Positions 36,402-50,386 are shown, numbered from the stretch's first letter. The stretch: 64,000 bases of DNA from Microplitis mediator (GCF_029852145.1 NC_079974.1:16553582-16617581), one strand, 5' to 3'. A program made the numbers and translations. Notes: a model not told the origin generated them from the letters alone.

Positions 36402-39400
36402 TTAATAGCATACCAAGGATATATATAATTGTAAAACAATTAAAAAATATGATAAATACACTATCGTGCTGCAGTTGTAAGCTTCGCCCACATACGGTTC
36501 TAAATTGGTTTCATTGTAATTCTGATAGTACCAATTAAAAGGATCATCATCATCATTGCGTATTTTTAAGTTATTTCTTGACGGTTTTTTAACAGTTTCT
36601 AAGTTTGTTAATTTATCGGTTTCACTTGTGTCGTTAATTAGCTTCGTTTTTCCACTACGACTGCTTTCAGATCCCAACGGAGCCATTACTTTAACGATAG
36701 TAGATCTTCCAGATGGTTTTATAGAAAACACTGGGTTTGATGCAGGAACTTGGCCACCGGGAATCAAAAATGCTGATAAAGCTGAAGGCTCAAGTGCACG
36801 CGAAGTCTGAGATGATATGTGAGTTTTTAAAGTCGTCTCCATCATATCGGTTGATAAATCTTGAGATGTTGGTGATGTAAAATCACTTGTCACTTCAGTA
36901 GACATCGGAGTCGTTCTCGTTGGTTTTGGAATCGATGCTGGGTCTTCGGAATTCCAAAAAACATCCTGCTCTGTTTGATAATTTTTCTCTGTGGAAGTGA
37001 ATGCTGTGGAATTGTCTTCTATCGCGCGAGTAGTATCTGCTGCTGGGGTTGTCCATACTATTCGACTGGCTGTTTTACCATCGAGAAAAACATATTCATC
37101 AGAATCATCATTGAGTTCTATATTGCTGTATGCTGTAGTAGATGTATTTATTACTGCTGCAAGAGTCGTAGGCGGTGAAGAAGTTTCTGTTGTCGTGCTA
37201 TCATTTTTTAGAGAACTTGATAACACCCGACGTGGATCTGTAGCACTTGGCAATGCAGACGCATCATTTTTTATTTTATAAACTTCATCATTTTTCTGTT
37301 TTTTATTACTACTGTTATTATTACTATTATCATTTTTATCATCATCATTTTTTTTACTGGGTACTTGATAGACACGTGTAATTGTAGCAGCATTACCTAT
37401 CGTATTATTTTTTTTCCGTTCAAAAATAATTTGTGGATCGACAATCGGTTTAAAACCTCCTTGAGTTTCTGGGAATGGAGTAAATCCTCTATGCATTTCT
37501 GGTTCACTTGGTGGATAAGTACGATATCTACTTCGTCCAGGTCTTGGGTCGTCTTTTCTTTGAGATTTTTTTCCCGAACCCCAGAGGTTTAAATTTAAAT
37601 TAGGCAGTGGTACACCAAAAAATGTAAAACCTGAGCTACTTGGTGAGGGTGGTAATGGATTTTTTTTCTTAGTTAAATTACCGTTTGGAGGTTTTGGTGA
37701 CATTGCTGTTGTCGTTTGGACAAATTTAATTGGGCCTGTTTTAATATGTGACATTATCGTTGAATAAGTTTTGTCATTACTCAGTTTATTTATCGGATTT
37801 TGAGTCATATTGTGTTCATTGTCAGGGTAATCATCATAGTAGTAATCAGGATTCTGGGTTAATTTTGATGGGTTATTTGTATTCATCCAAGCTGGTGGAG
37901 GTTTACCTTCTCCATAATCTAAAATAATTTTTAAATAAAATTGTTAAACAATTTTGCAGTATTAATTTTCTACTAATAAATATCTTTAGAAAAAATTAAC
38001 TTACAAGAAGGTAATAAAGATTGATCGATAAATTCAGTTTCACATCCCGGATGAATGGGTTCCGTATGTTTTTTCTTCAGACAATCTTGTCTTGAGAGTC
38101 TTATGTCTCTAAAGAGTGAGCCATCAGCACAACGTGGACCTTCTGATGATGATTGTTGGAGCCACCCTCTCAGCCAAATCATACCACAAGAACAAGACAG
38201 TGGATTCCCATCAATGTCCAAGACTGCTATATTGGATCGCAATCTTTTAAATACATTCTCTGATATCGATGACATTCGGTTACTTCTCATACTCAATACT
38301 CTCAATCTCGGCATGTTGTCGAACGGCGATCCTTGGATACCACAAATACGATTGTGATCCATCTATTTTAAATAAATAAAAAATATTTATTTTAATATAA
38401 AGAAAATTACAAGCAATAGAAATTTAATAACGATGATCTCTTCATATTTTTGACGTTTAATTAATTTGTTGAAAAAAAATTAATAATTTCCATAATTAAC
38501 AATGCGCGTCCAAGTAATTGCTCTTGCCCTAGCATAACGAGAAGATTACAAGGTTCCGTAGAAATAGGGAAATTTCTCTCTTCTTGTGAAAGTGTCATTG
38601 TTTTTTTTTTTTTAACAAAAATAATGAATTAATTTATAAAATATATTACAGTCAGTAATTTACTGCGATTTAGTTGACGTTTTTATCGAAAGTATTTTCC
38701 CTTTTTTTTTCTTGTTAAATTATTATCATTACATATCAAAGTGACTTTATTATATCGGGCATTTAAATTAAATTTTAGATAACAGAAAGTAAAATGTTTG
38801 ATTTCATTCTTGTTCTTTTTTATTTTATTAATTTACTCAACCCTTAATTAGAGCACTATAATTTTCGATTGATTCTTTAAACTGTTGTGATAACAGTAAC
38901 AGAGAGTTGTTATTTTATCGTATGAAAATACAAATGTGAATTAATGGAATGAATATAATAAACAAATCCAAATGTAAAATGACGATAAATTGATTATGAG
39001 TAAAGCTCAAGAACCGGATTTCAAAATTATGGTAAATTCAAACACAGCTTACGGAAACTGCTATGAAAATCAATAAATTTATTAAAAAATAAAAGAAACC
39101 GGAAATAGATATATTGTGAATTTAACTAATTGAAAATAAAGATGACACATCCGATATAAATCTTAATAAAATAAAATAATAACAATAAAAATTTTATAAG
39201 TTCATAGGTATCAAAGAACAATATAATAATTTGATTATCAATCTAATTTCCAATATATTATTTTCTTATATTAATTTTATTATTTCATTATAATGAAAAT
39301 TGCAGACATCCGGTATGCACCTAAAGATTTTGAGGTCTTGACGTGAATTTAAAAAAAATTTTATATTGATATTTACTTTGTTTACTTCATAAAAAAGCAT

Positions 39401-42400
39401 ACGAGTGTCTGCTGCTTTCACTCTCATATAAATTCAGGAATTTAATTACTTCGATGTTTATTTCAGACAGTTTAGTTATAATATGTATGTATTTTCGTAT
39501 GCATACATTATTGTATTTGTGTAGTTTTGTCTCCGTAAACTCATTAAACTCTTCACTCAAACTATTGCAATTCTACCTGTCGCAGATTACTTCCCTGCTA
39601 GTACAAGTTTGACTCAGTAGGAAAGAGTTTGCTAAACTTGTGTAGATTAATGTGGCTCTTAAGATTAAGAACATTCTCAGACAGTGCTCTCCACTTTTCA
39701 TAAGCATTCAGACTTTCGACTGTCAGAAGCATATCAAAATTTTATTAATTAATTAAAAAAAATTAAAACCTTAATTGAAAAAAAGAAAGCGTAGTTGCAA
39801 TTTCGCCGAGGTATAGAATTTGAAACAAAATTACTTACAGTTGCTATCAACTAGGAGTTGAACGAAATTTGTCGAATAAATTATAGCCTTCAAAATTTGA
39901 AAATTCGAATTTTAAAATTGACATGAAGATTTTACTGAAATTTATTTCCCAAATTTTGTTTGACTCCCAATTGAAATCAACTGTAAGTAATTTTTTTTTA
40001 AATTTATATCTCAGCAAAATTGCAACTGTGTTGTTCTTTTTTCAATTAATGCTTTAATTCTTTTTTAATTGATTGATAAAATTTTATTACGCTTATGACA
40101 TTTGAAAGTCATTAAAAATTTTTAAAAAGTCGGGGGCACTGTCTGAGAATGGCCTTGATAAGAATCATATTTATCTGTGTAAGTGTATCAAACCAACATC
40201 TGCATACATCGATCAAATCCAAATTATCATAAAAAATGATAATAATAGAAGTAAGTAAACTTACCTTCAGTTCGACTAACCACTCTAAGGTAGCAAGATT
40301 TTCACTTGAAACACGAGTCAAACGATTATGACTGAGATCAAGCACTTCAAGCGACCGTAAGTTTGAAATCCCTGCATGTTCTAAGCTTGGTAAAAGATTG
40401 TAACTTAAATTAAGAAGCAGAAGATTTGGTACATTGATAAATGCATTGATTGCGATTTCTTGAATTCGATTGTCTTGCATTTCTGCACTCTGTAGAAGTG
40501 GAAGGTCAGTAAATGCACCAGTCGGAATCATCTGAAATATAAAATAATTAAAAAATTATAAAATATAAATATTAAATAATAAATAATTATAAATAATTAC
40601 CTGAATTCGATTTTTCCCAAGACGAATTGCTTGAAGTTCAGGTAAATTTTTAATTGCATTTCTCTCGATAACTCTCAAATCATTATTCTCAAGATCAATA
40701 AAACTCAATCTTGGTAATCGATTGAATGCACCTTCACGTAATTCTTTTATTTTATTTCTCACGAGTTTTAATTCAAGAAGTGACGTTAGACTGCTCAATG
40801 TGTCTGAAGACAATGTATTTAATTTATTAAAACTTAAATCAAGAACTTCTAGTGAGGTGAGTCCGTGTAGTGACCCGGGTAATTCTGTTAATGTATTATA
40901 CGACACATGAAGTTCTTTTAAATCTCTGAAATAATAAAAAAAAATTTTAATAAATCAACAATAGATGAATTTTCCAGTTGTTGTATTTAATTAAAAGTAA
41001 GTGACAGTTATTTCTAAACACGCTACGAAATCACAAGACCGTGATAATTATTGTCTCATTAGACTTTCTCAGCTCTCATTAATAATTTTTAAATTACACA
41101 ACCGAAAGTTGATTTTCATTAGAAAAATAAATCATTATTTTATTAATAATTAAAATATAATTTATAAATTAATACTTTTATTACCTAGTATTAGAGAATG
41201 TCGCATGAGGAATTTGCGCTAAATTATTTATCGCCAAATCAAGCCGCTGAAGTTGAACATTGTCAGCAAATATATCTGGTCGTATAACTTCCAATCTATT
41301 TCCCTTTAAACTTAAATCCATTAGTATTCTAAGAGGTTTGAAACTTCTACCATGAAGAGACATAATGTGATTATACTTCAGATCCAGCTGTTCGAGCCTC
41401 GAAAGCCCATCAAATGTTCCATCTTCAATTAATCTTATTGCATTGTATCCTAAATTCAATTTTCTCAAACTTGGTAACTCACTTAGAGTACCAGGTATTA
41501 TTCGTTCAATGCCATTGGCATTTAAATCAAGGGATCTCAGTGCCGGTAACGCTAAATCTTGAGTTTCCAGTGACGGTAACATGACAATACGATTCATCGG
41601 CAAGTGTAAATGTTCAATATTTTTTGGCAGTCCTGGTACCATTTCTATGAGTCTATTCCAACCGATGTCAAGTTCATATAAGCCTGTTAAGTGTCTCATT
41701 GTCATTGGATGAATTATTGAAATAGCATTATGCGATAAATTAAGATGCTCTAGTGCTGGTACATTTAAAAATGACTCTGGTTCCAACATTCCAATACCAT
41801 TACCACTTAAATCAAGTCTACGTAAATTTGGTAAATTTTCTAATAGTATTGGTTCAACATGTCTGAAATAATTCTCTGATAAATCAAGTCCCTGTAAAAA
41901 AAAATTCAATTATTACTGTCAAAGATTTGCGGATTAAATCCGGAGTGGATTCGGAGTGAATGTGGAGCGGATGACTATTTATTTATTTAATCTCCTCGGA
42001 GTGAAATTTACTCCGAAAAAAATTCTATTTTAATATTAAAACTCCGGATCGGAGTGAATGCGGATTTGAATAAAATCTAGACCAGTCCAAAATCACTCCG
42101 CTGAAAAGAGAAACTCTATTTACTCCGTATGCGGAGTGATTTTTTTAAAAAACTCCGAAACTCCGAGTGACGGAGTAAATTTAGATTCAAATAAAATCCG
42201 TAATCACTCCAAATTCACTCCCGATTTTTCTCCGTGAAATTTTTCAAATAATTAATTAACCTTTAATCCAGGTAAATTCCAGAATGGAGCTTCTAAAAGA
42301 TTTGTAAGTGAATTATTTTTAAGTCTCAATTCTCTGAGTGCTGGCATCGCTGAAAAAGTCTCCCGTTGTAAAAAAGTAAGTCGATTATGATCAAGATGAA

Positions 42401-44849
42401 GACGTTCTAATGTTGGATGCCCTCTTAGCGCACCAAAAGGAATTTCATCAAATTGATTGTAGGATGCATCAAGAAATTTTAGTCGTGGCAAAGCTTCTAA
42501 GATAGCACGTAGTTCGTTAACGTGATTCAAACGATTACCCATGATCCATAATTCCTCTAGAGTACTACCAGTTCGTTGTACAAAAAAGTCTGGATGTATT
42601 CTGTTGATAAGATTGTAATTTAAATCTAACACACGTAGAACTGGTAGCATTTGAAAAGCACCGGAAAATATTTCTGTTATAAAATTTCCTGTAAGGTATA
42701 GTCTACTTAATGACGGTAAATTTATAAATGCTTCCTCTTGTAGTCGTGTTATTTTGTTGCTATTTAAACGAATAACTGATAATACTGGTAGTTCCATCAT
42801 TGCACGGCCGACTATTGCGGCATCAGGAATCTTGTTGTCCTCAAATGATATTTCCCGTAGTTCCGGAAGATCAACGAACGCACGAGGGTGGATCCAAATA
42901 ATTCCACAGCTTGTTATATTTATTAACGCTAATTTTGGTAAATTTTTAAACAGTCCAGCTTCTAAACGCATCAATTTTGGACTACCAAAGATGTGTAATT
43001 GTTCTAAATTTGGTAAATCACGGAAATTAACTGGTAATAATTCTAATAGAGTTGGTGAATTAACTTGCAGGTAACGAAGTTTTGTTAAACTTGAAAATCT
43101 TGGTAAACGTTTCATTGATCTACTTTGTATTGTAATGGCTTCAAGACCTAGGAGATTGTCTAAGCTGTCAATGGGTAGTGACCGCAAATCCGGCTCGACA
43201 ATAAATAATTCTAATAGAGAATCATGAAGACCGTCTAGCCATCCTGAAGACACGCGTTCTAAATGATTATTTCTTAGCATTAAACGCAATACTCGTAAGT
43301 TTGTGAATACTTTGCCGGGTAAGCTTGGCAAGTTATTGTTTTCGAGTATTAATTCGTCGACTGGATGACTTATATAGTGACTTACGGCTTTTAAACCTTC
43401 TAGTACTTTTGGTAATTCGCTGTGACTACACCTAAAATAAAAATTACATGTTTGTTAATTAGTCAATTTTAATTTCAAAGAAATTATCACACTGATTACT
43501 GAATAATACTTCAAGTGATAAAATAATTATTTAGATTTTAAGTCTTATTCATTCTTGCTATCAAATATGTTTATTTTGCTGAGTTTATTCGGACAATTAT
43601 ATTTTTTTCAAAATCATATTTATTTAACACTGGCTTAAAAAAAAAAATAATTATTTCATTCGTGTACAGTTTCAATTTTGAACTAGAAATTTTTTTTAAC
43701 TAATTAACCGTTAAGAGAAACTGACAATTAGGTGAGACTGAGACATTCCGAAATTCCCAATGGTTTAGTAAAAAAAAAAATTATGATGTATTTTGAAGCG
43801 ATACAAAGTATCGGGGGTACAATGGGACAACTAAAAAATTCCGGAAGAAAATTTCAATTCTAAAATTATTTGAAATAGACAAGAAATGTATCCAGTGCTC
43901 AGTACAGCTGCGCAAATTAGTTATTCACTGAGATATGTTATGCCCCAGTCTCTCCTCTATATTTTATAATGAAAAAAAGTAAAAATGACTGTGCACTGTA
44001 ATAAATTTCAAGTCCGCGGTGTAAATGATTCGGTGTTAAAATTTTTAACACTGCCGGTGTGAAAGTTACACGACGCGCGGTGTTAAATTTTGGACCATGT
44101 GAATTTGAACGTTCACACCACCAATCGGATCAATGCATAAGTTCTTTATTTAAAACTCTATTGCTTCGGCACTAAGTATTCAGTTTTATTTTAAAATAAT
44201 CGACATCAATGATAATAATGATATACTAATACTGCAACTTATATATTATTTGATCATTTTTGACTACAAATGATATTATCAGACAATATTTGAAGTAATA
44301 ACAGCAAACGATGTGAAAGAAAACACTCATACCATATTACAAGTACACCGCTTGATGTTTTACACCAAAAAAAAATTTCACACCATAAATTTCACAAATA
44401 AATTTTTATTAAACCTTGACGGAAAGAATTATCTAATAAATTTTACTCGTGAGTCAAACTGAACCTGGATGAATAATTAATCTTCCGTTTCTAAATAGTG
44501 TTCAATTATGGGGTATAAAATCTTAATTTCGAGTAACTTTTAAATAAAAAAGAGTAAAAAATAAAACAAAAGGAATCAGTTTGTAGTATTTTCATATTTA
44601 CTTTATTTACTCTAAATTGTAGGGTAAATTTTATCAAAAAATTCTCTCCGTATACTAGTAAATAAATAAGATATTTAAAAAAAATTACCATATTTGATAT
44701 TCCATATCCCTCATAGAACATCTACATGGTAGAATTTTTTCTTGAGATGGACACCCATAATCATTTTGACTTTTAACAATTTTAACAATAAAAACTAACA
44801 ACAATATAAGGCACAAGCCTTGACGCCGACCTTCCGATGTCGTTCCCAT
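36402..44849 (-). CDS. atk: Artichoke-like extracellular leucine-rich repeat protein
   Basis: Seven exons on the minus strand (44689-44849, 42261-43431, 41185-41891, 40601-40925, 40265-40531, 38005-38362, 36402-37918) join in frame to 1,501 residues, near the ~1,500 of Drosophila artichoke. A signal peptide (LCLILLLVFIVKIVKS) precedes an N-terminal Cys cluster (CPSQEKILPCRCSM... W C). A long run of LxxLxLxxN repeats of about 24 residues fills residues ~60-930. A C-terminal cap follows (NPLSCSCGMIWLRGWL...C...C, exon 6). The last exon encodes a Ser/Thr/Pro/Asn-rich, probably disordered and glycosylated stalk, ending in the hydrophobic segment YLSYFLIVLQLYISLVCY after a small-residue stretch, which suits a GPI-anchor signal or tail anchor. 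Artichoke is an apical extracellular protein needed for cilia and sense-organ formation in flies. Chaoptin-type relatives are the alternative, but the N-terminal cap and unit order favour artichoke. Introns hold several MITEs. Confidence 0.8.
39294..39427. mobile_element. Short hairpin element in LRR-gene intron
   Basis: GAAAATTGCAGACATCCGG on the left and GTGTCTGCTGCTTTCACTC on the right form imperfect inverted ends related to the TAGCAGACAT family at 32690-33302. About 130 bases, non-coding. Confidence 0.4.
39670..40153. mobile_element. MITE, sibling of 34861-35322, in LRR-gene intron 5
   Basis: Ends ACATTCTCAGACAGTGCTC / GGGGGCACTGTCTGAGAATG; interior words TTACTTACAGTTGC and CAACTGTAAGTAATTTTT in inverted arrangement. 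It lies just beyond the donor of the exon ending at 40265. Confidence 0.7.
41932..42240. mobile_element. CTCCG-repeat element in LRR-gene intron 2
   Basis: About 300 bases dominated by GGAGTGAAT and ACTCCG words in both orientations (GATTAAATCCGGAGTGGATT at the left, CTCCAAATTCACTCCCG at the right). Distinct from the surrounding AT-rich intron; non-coding, with exon boundaries on both sides intact. Confidence 0.55.
43975..44410. mobile_element. Degraded GGTGTTAAAA-type element in LRR-gene intron 1
   Basis: GCACTGTAATAAATTTCAAG near the left and GGTGTAAATGATTCGGTGTT, CACTGCCGGTGTGAAAGTTA, ACACCGCTTGATGTTTTACA inside resemble the CACTGTAAAAA / CCGGTGTTAAAAT element at 62933-63463. The right terminus is lost or diverged. 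Confidence 0.45.
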
Positions 44850-47216
44850 TGTAATAATAATTTAATCGTCACTTTTTCATCATTTCCCTCTTTTCTACAA
44901 TACAAAAAAAAAGTAAATAAGTAAAACAACTTAAACTATCGAATAATTATAAATTAAAAAGTAAATGAAAGACTTATTCAGGTACATGGATCGTTAAAGA
45001 TGTCAAAATAGTTGGTGACAAAGATTTAGCAATAATTTAAACGGAGCTATAGTTCTTCACTAAGCCGATGTTTTTAATTCAAGTAAACAGTATGTTTCAT
45101 AAGTAGGTAACACACGGTATTTAAATTTAATGATAATGCCAAAATAATAATTTCAAGGATATCATCATATCGTATTGTAGTATAATGTAATATATTTAAG
45201 GTGCAGGAAATAGTGGGCTATGAAAGAGGAGACAAATGTTCAGAGTCATGGTAGTCCATTCTTAACACGTTTACGTCACGGTCGCAGAAGGATTAAATTG
45301 ATCCTCGGACCGCAAGTAAGCCAAAGACCGCTATGACAATCGTTCGCCGTTAATAATTACTTCTAACTTTACTAAGGACACAAATTTATATACATATATA
45401 CATTTTAACATGTACTAATAACGTTCAAACATATATCTTCATACGTATTTTTTGTTAAATTACTAACTAATTGTTTATAATTAAGCTAACAACTTACTCT
45501 TAAATAATTAGTTGTGCAATAATTAATATTTAAATTAGAAAGTATGTTGTGTAATATTTTAAAATTTTAAATAATAGTTCAATTTTTTTTTTTTAATGAT
45601 TGATAGAATTTGAGATGAAGAGTAAGGAAAAGTATGAATAAAAATCCGTTTGAATTGTTTCACATAAAGTGAAAGTGATTCGGACTTCCTGCATATTTTT
45701 ACAGATCTCAACACGAGTCCGAGGATATATATGTTGATTTGAATCGTCTCTATTATTGTTATGCAACGTTGCATTAAGGTCGTGCACCTTACAGACAATT
45801 TGCAATAACGATCAGTTTGTATAAGTAAATATACATATAGATAGATGGATAGATAGATATATATATATATAGATATACACAATATATAAACAAGTGCTGT
45901 GTGTTTAGTCCTGAATTTCATCACCTTAATTGGGGTCAGTTTTAAAAGATACCAATTAACTTACGCGAAAAAAAAACAATCACTTCACAGTCGGCGGATC
46001 ACCATAGAATTTTTTATGAATAAATTTAAGATACAAAAAAAATTAATCGATCAAACGAAAAAAATGTGCAGAAATATAAATTTAATATTCGTTAATTAAT
46101 TTTTGTTTACCTTTAATCATTAAAAAAAAAATTACAACACTGATTAGAGAAAATTAAATACTAAATTAAATTTAGTATTTACTATAAACAATTATTGGTT
46201 TAAATAAAAGTATAAATAAAATTGATAATCGTAAAAAAAAAAAAACACTTAAATATTTAATTGCAGTGGCAGATAAAAGTTTGTCTCTTCTTCTGCACGT
46301 TACAGATTTAAACTAAGTACAGAGCAAGGATAAGAAGTGTTCAAAGCACACGCGGTACCAGAAGTATCTATGGATGGGGGAATGGAAAGAAGAAGACACG
46401 GCTGGGGGAGTCCCAGTGGATCCCGCCAAAGTCTGAAGCTACCAAATCCTTGCATACAGACGGGTAGTGTAGTGTAAATAGATGTGTATAAAAAGAAGGG
46501 AGGGGAAAAGAAAAAAAAGAGAGAATATTGTGGAGTCGGTGTTCAAATAGCGTGAAACACGCTTATAGAATCTTTTTCCTTTCTCTGCTGTATCATCATG
46601 ATCACAGGCGCGAAAATTGTCACTCGTTAAATTCGCGAGACTTCTTTTGCTTTCTTTTTGATGTGATAATGATGTTAATTTCTTGGCAGCTGAAAAATTT
46701 ATTACGCGATTGAAAGAATTTTTATTTTATTGATTTATAAATAAATTGCAAGAATGCGATTTTAATTGTACGGCAGTATTAGGTTGTAACGTATGTACGT
46801 TCCAGCCTAGATGCCATACGAGTTTTCATGCCTTCATGTCTTGTTCGTTTTTTTTTTTTGTTACTTCCCGCTCTGAAAATTGATTTTTTTTCTGTAGGAA
46901 TAAGGGACGCTATCGCTTGGATGTTTAATATTTATAATTTGTTGAAAATAAATGAAATTTTAATTCTATGAAAAAACAGGCATGTGTAAAATAATGAAAT
47001 AAATTATAGATAAATTTCTTCATTGTTTTATTGATAACGCATTGATTAGATAGTTTGAAATGTTGCTACATGATGAAATTAGTTTTATTTATCTTCATAT
47101 TGTCTTCGTCATTAAGTATAAAAGACGCTATGGATTCATTAAAAGTATCAGTTGTTTTTAATTTTTAAAAGGAATATACAAATACATAAGTAGAAAAAGT
47201 AAAAAAAATTTTAACA
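44850..47216. other. Divergent intergenic region between LRR gene and acidic-protein gene
   Basis: Upstream of two divergent genes. It holds a GATA/TA microsatellite (about 45836-45880), a less AT-rich stretch at 45190-45360, and another at 46290-46520 (GGGGGAATGGAAAGAAG, CCCAGTGGATCCC) that could carry 5' UTR exons or promoter sequence. Short open frames on both strands have no supporting features. Confidence 0.35.
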
Positions 47217-48632
47217 ATGCCCCGACCTCGTGATGACGAACTCTCCAAGAATGAAGAAGGTAATATTATATTAAAGATATTATTAAAAAAAAAAAAGTGG
47301 GTGCGTGTACTTATGTGTTAGAAGTGATACCTCTTTGGCATGACTAAAAAAATTTTATTATGTATACAAATAATTTAAATATTCATATTTTTTATTGAAT
47401 ATAGAAAAAAAAATTTTTAAAGTTAAAGTATTTTATAGCTTAATTTGCCGAATAAATCGTGAAAATGATTTATGGAAAATAAAAAATTTTGAGATTTATT
47501 GTTATATTTATTCAATATTTCTTAATAACTCGATCTTATGTTCTGCATTAGATTATCAGTGTGATAAGTTTTGGTGCAAAAAATTTTTATTTGCCCCGAG
47601 AAATTTTTCGTCTTATGAATTAAAAATTAAAATTTTCTTAGGACGAGAAAAAATTTCTTGTGCCAATTAATTTTTTCTAGTCCTAAGGAAATTTTTGTTT
47701 TCAATTCGTAATGCGAAATATTTCTTGTGCCAAGAAATCCTTTTTTTCTGTGTACAATAATTAAAATACAGAGTTAGCTATTTAATATTAGATGACTCAT
47801 TTTAGCCCTTTTTCGTAATTTTTATATTCAAATTAACATCACTGTGTAATACAGGTACTGTGTAATATACGTCGTAATACCTGAATTGAAAAATTTATAA
47901 ATATTGGATAAATAATACAAGAAGTCTGAAAATTTTTTTATTTCTACAGACTGAAAAAAATAATGATAACTATTATAATGTTGCAATGGGATTGAGTATC
48001 ATATTGTACGTGATAATCATTATCATGTTTATATGTTCATTATTTTTATATGATGTAGTAATATTTGTCATTGCCGATGGTTATAGTTACTATTTTAGAT
48101 GTTATTATTTCCTACATCGAAAAATTTTATAATTTTGCCACATGAGATGGTAATGATTATCATCTCCGATAGAAAAGGTTAATATAAAAGAATGAAAGTT
48201 TTTAAAATGCAAAAATATGAATATAGTTACTTTTCAAGATGGGAGAAGTGTTAAAAAAAAACAATTATAATTTGTTTACCATTTAAGTTTTGTATATAAT
48301 TATAAATATTATTTTAACTAATAAAAATATTGATTAAAGCTTCAAATTCGGGTGATAAAAAAATGGACGTAAAAATTAAACCAGGCGAGAAACCCGACAA
48401 TAAAAAACCCAGAGACGCAAGAAACAATGAGGAAGAAGATAATTATTGGTCCGATTCGCATTTAGGGAGTGAAGATGAAGAAGATGAAGAAGATGAAGAA
48501 GACGATGATGAAGAGATAGAAGGGGAAGATAATGATGAAATAATTGGAAAAAATGAAGACGATGAACGAAAAGAAAATGAAGAAGAACAAGTAGAAGAAG
48601 AACTATTAGGAGAAGAAGAAGAAGACGCCTAG
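47217..48632 (+). CDS. Small highly acidic protein of unknown function
   Basis: Exon 1 (47217-47259, 14 codons plus one base, MPRPRDDELSKNEE, donor GTAATA) joins exon 2 (48340-48632) in phase to give 111 residues. The N-terminal half is charged with a basic patch (KPGEKPDNKKPRDARNN), then DNYWSDSHLG, then an almost uninterrupted Glu/Asp tract to the C-terminus. It has no signal peptide, membrane segment or cysteines. The composition resembles prothymosin-like or histone-binding acidic tails, but I do not recognise a family. The exon 1 assignment rests only on the splice sites and the phase match. Beginning instead at the internal Met (48363) would give a ~90-residue version. Confidence 0.5.
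47401..47752. mobile_element. MITE-like element in the acidic-protein intron
   Basis: The left end TATAGAAAAAAAAATTTT and right end CCTTTTTTTCTGTGTA are an imperfect inverted pair. The right half contains inverted words ATTTCTTGTGCCAA and AATTTTCTTAGGACGAG / CTAGTCCTAAGGAAATTTT. The 91-codon frame here is element sequence. Confidence 0.45.
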
Positions 48633-50386
48633 GAGGTAGATTTTAAGTAGTCGCGGCAAGTTAATTAATTAGCACGCGTATTACCGCAAGACTATAAATA
48701 AATTGTATTATTATTGTTAACCCCGTAACAAAATTAAAGTTAAAAATTAAAACGAATGTATTATAAATTTAAATAAAACATATAGTTTTAAAAAATGTAC
48801 TCATTAACAAATGAGTTATAATATATATCACACGAAAATACAAAAACTTGCAAACTTCTTAAATCTACATATGAGGCATTCACTAAAAATTTTGGGCATA
48901 CTCCATGATCACAAACTTTTTGAAATACAAAAATTTTTATATTTTTATTTGTTGTATTATAATTATTATATTTTGTCTGATTATTAAAGTGAACAATGTA
49001 CTTATTTTATAATTTATTTATTTTTCTATAATAGGCTCCTTACATTTTATTATTAGTGATTAATAAATTAGATTAATGATACTAATAATAATATTAATAA
49101 TAAATGTTTGCTTAATAATTTCGAAGATCATGTGAGTTCATTTTTAAACTTTTACAGGTGATTTTAGATGTAGTATATAAAAGAAAGTGGTCGTCGACTC
49201 GGGTCCAACCGGTTAGGACGAGCCTCTTTTTATTTTGATAGCCTCGGCTGTTTTAGTTATGTTAAAAAATAAAAAAACATTGTACCGCAGTTACGAAATC
49301 ATGAAGTAGCACCAAGGCTATCGATTGTAAAAAGTTTATGCGTATTAAACTATGACGTTAATTAAACAATATTTTATTCTATAACTATAATTAGTTTGCA
49401 AAACAGTTTATACACCGAGAGAAAAAAAATCTTTTCGAATCATTGCATATTCTTACAACCAGAAATTATGCTATTTCAAATTTTCAATCTTAGATATTTT
49501 TCGTGCAAAACTTCGAAGATTTCATTCAAAATAATTTTTTTAATCGAAGAAACCCAAGTTTATATCCAGATATTTTGATCTTTTCTTCGCAGAAGTGTAA
49601 ATAAATTTTGATTTTCTTCCTTCAAGAAAATGATTCTTCGCACTGGGTGTGAAATTAATCATGCAATAATTTATATAGATTTATTAGTTGAAAAAATATT
49701 GTTTTTACAAAAGTTATTTTTTTTCTCAGCGTAGAAATTGATATTTTAAAATTATTCATCAAGAAATTCCAGGTCATTTGTAATAATCAGATCAATCAAC
49801 TAAAAAATTAAATAATAATTAAATTCATTATCATTACAATTAATTAAAACTATTATTATTGACATAAAATATAAATATTTACAAGTATTCGTATTCATTT
49901 TCCTTAACCGTTATATAAACACAGATAAAATTTTATCTACATTCATCATTTATAATTTATCTCGAAGAATAATATACCTATATTATTTAAATTATCATAT
50001 TGTATAATTGTGTTGATACTTTTTTTTTCATGTCTAGAACAGGTATCAAACTTCTCCCGTTCGATCTTGCCCTCTCTCTATCAAAACTGGTTTTCCGAAT
50101 TCATAGTCTTACTCTAGTATTATTATATATTACAGTGAAGTGAACCTTCAGATAGCAGTAGTTTCTGGACCGTAAATCGATCAACAATCAATACTCCGGG
50201 CTATTTTATCTCAACATTTCACGTATGGTATCTCAACTACCGTTAATCGCAACTTAAAGAACCATAAAAAAATTAATAAATCCATTAATCAATCAATCGT
50301 ACAATAAAATATTTAAATTAATTCAATAATAGTTAAAGTAAACATTAAAATAATTTATTTTTATTTTGTCTTTTTACAAAATAAAA
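48633..50386. other. Intergenic region upstream of threonine dehydrogenase
   Basis: AT-rich. A less AT-rich patch at 49185-49250 (GGTCGTCGACTCGGGTCC) has no recognised identity. A MITE-like block spans about 49411-49655, with left end TACACCGAGAGAAAAAAAAT and right GCACTGGGTGTGA. The segment 50030-50240 just upstream of the gene is slightly GC-richer and may hold the promoter. Confidence 0.35.
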
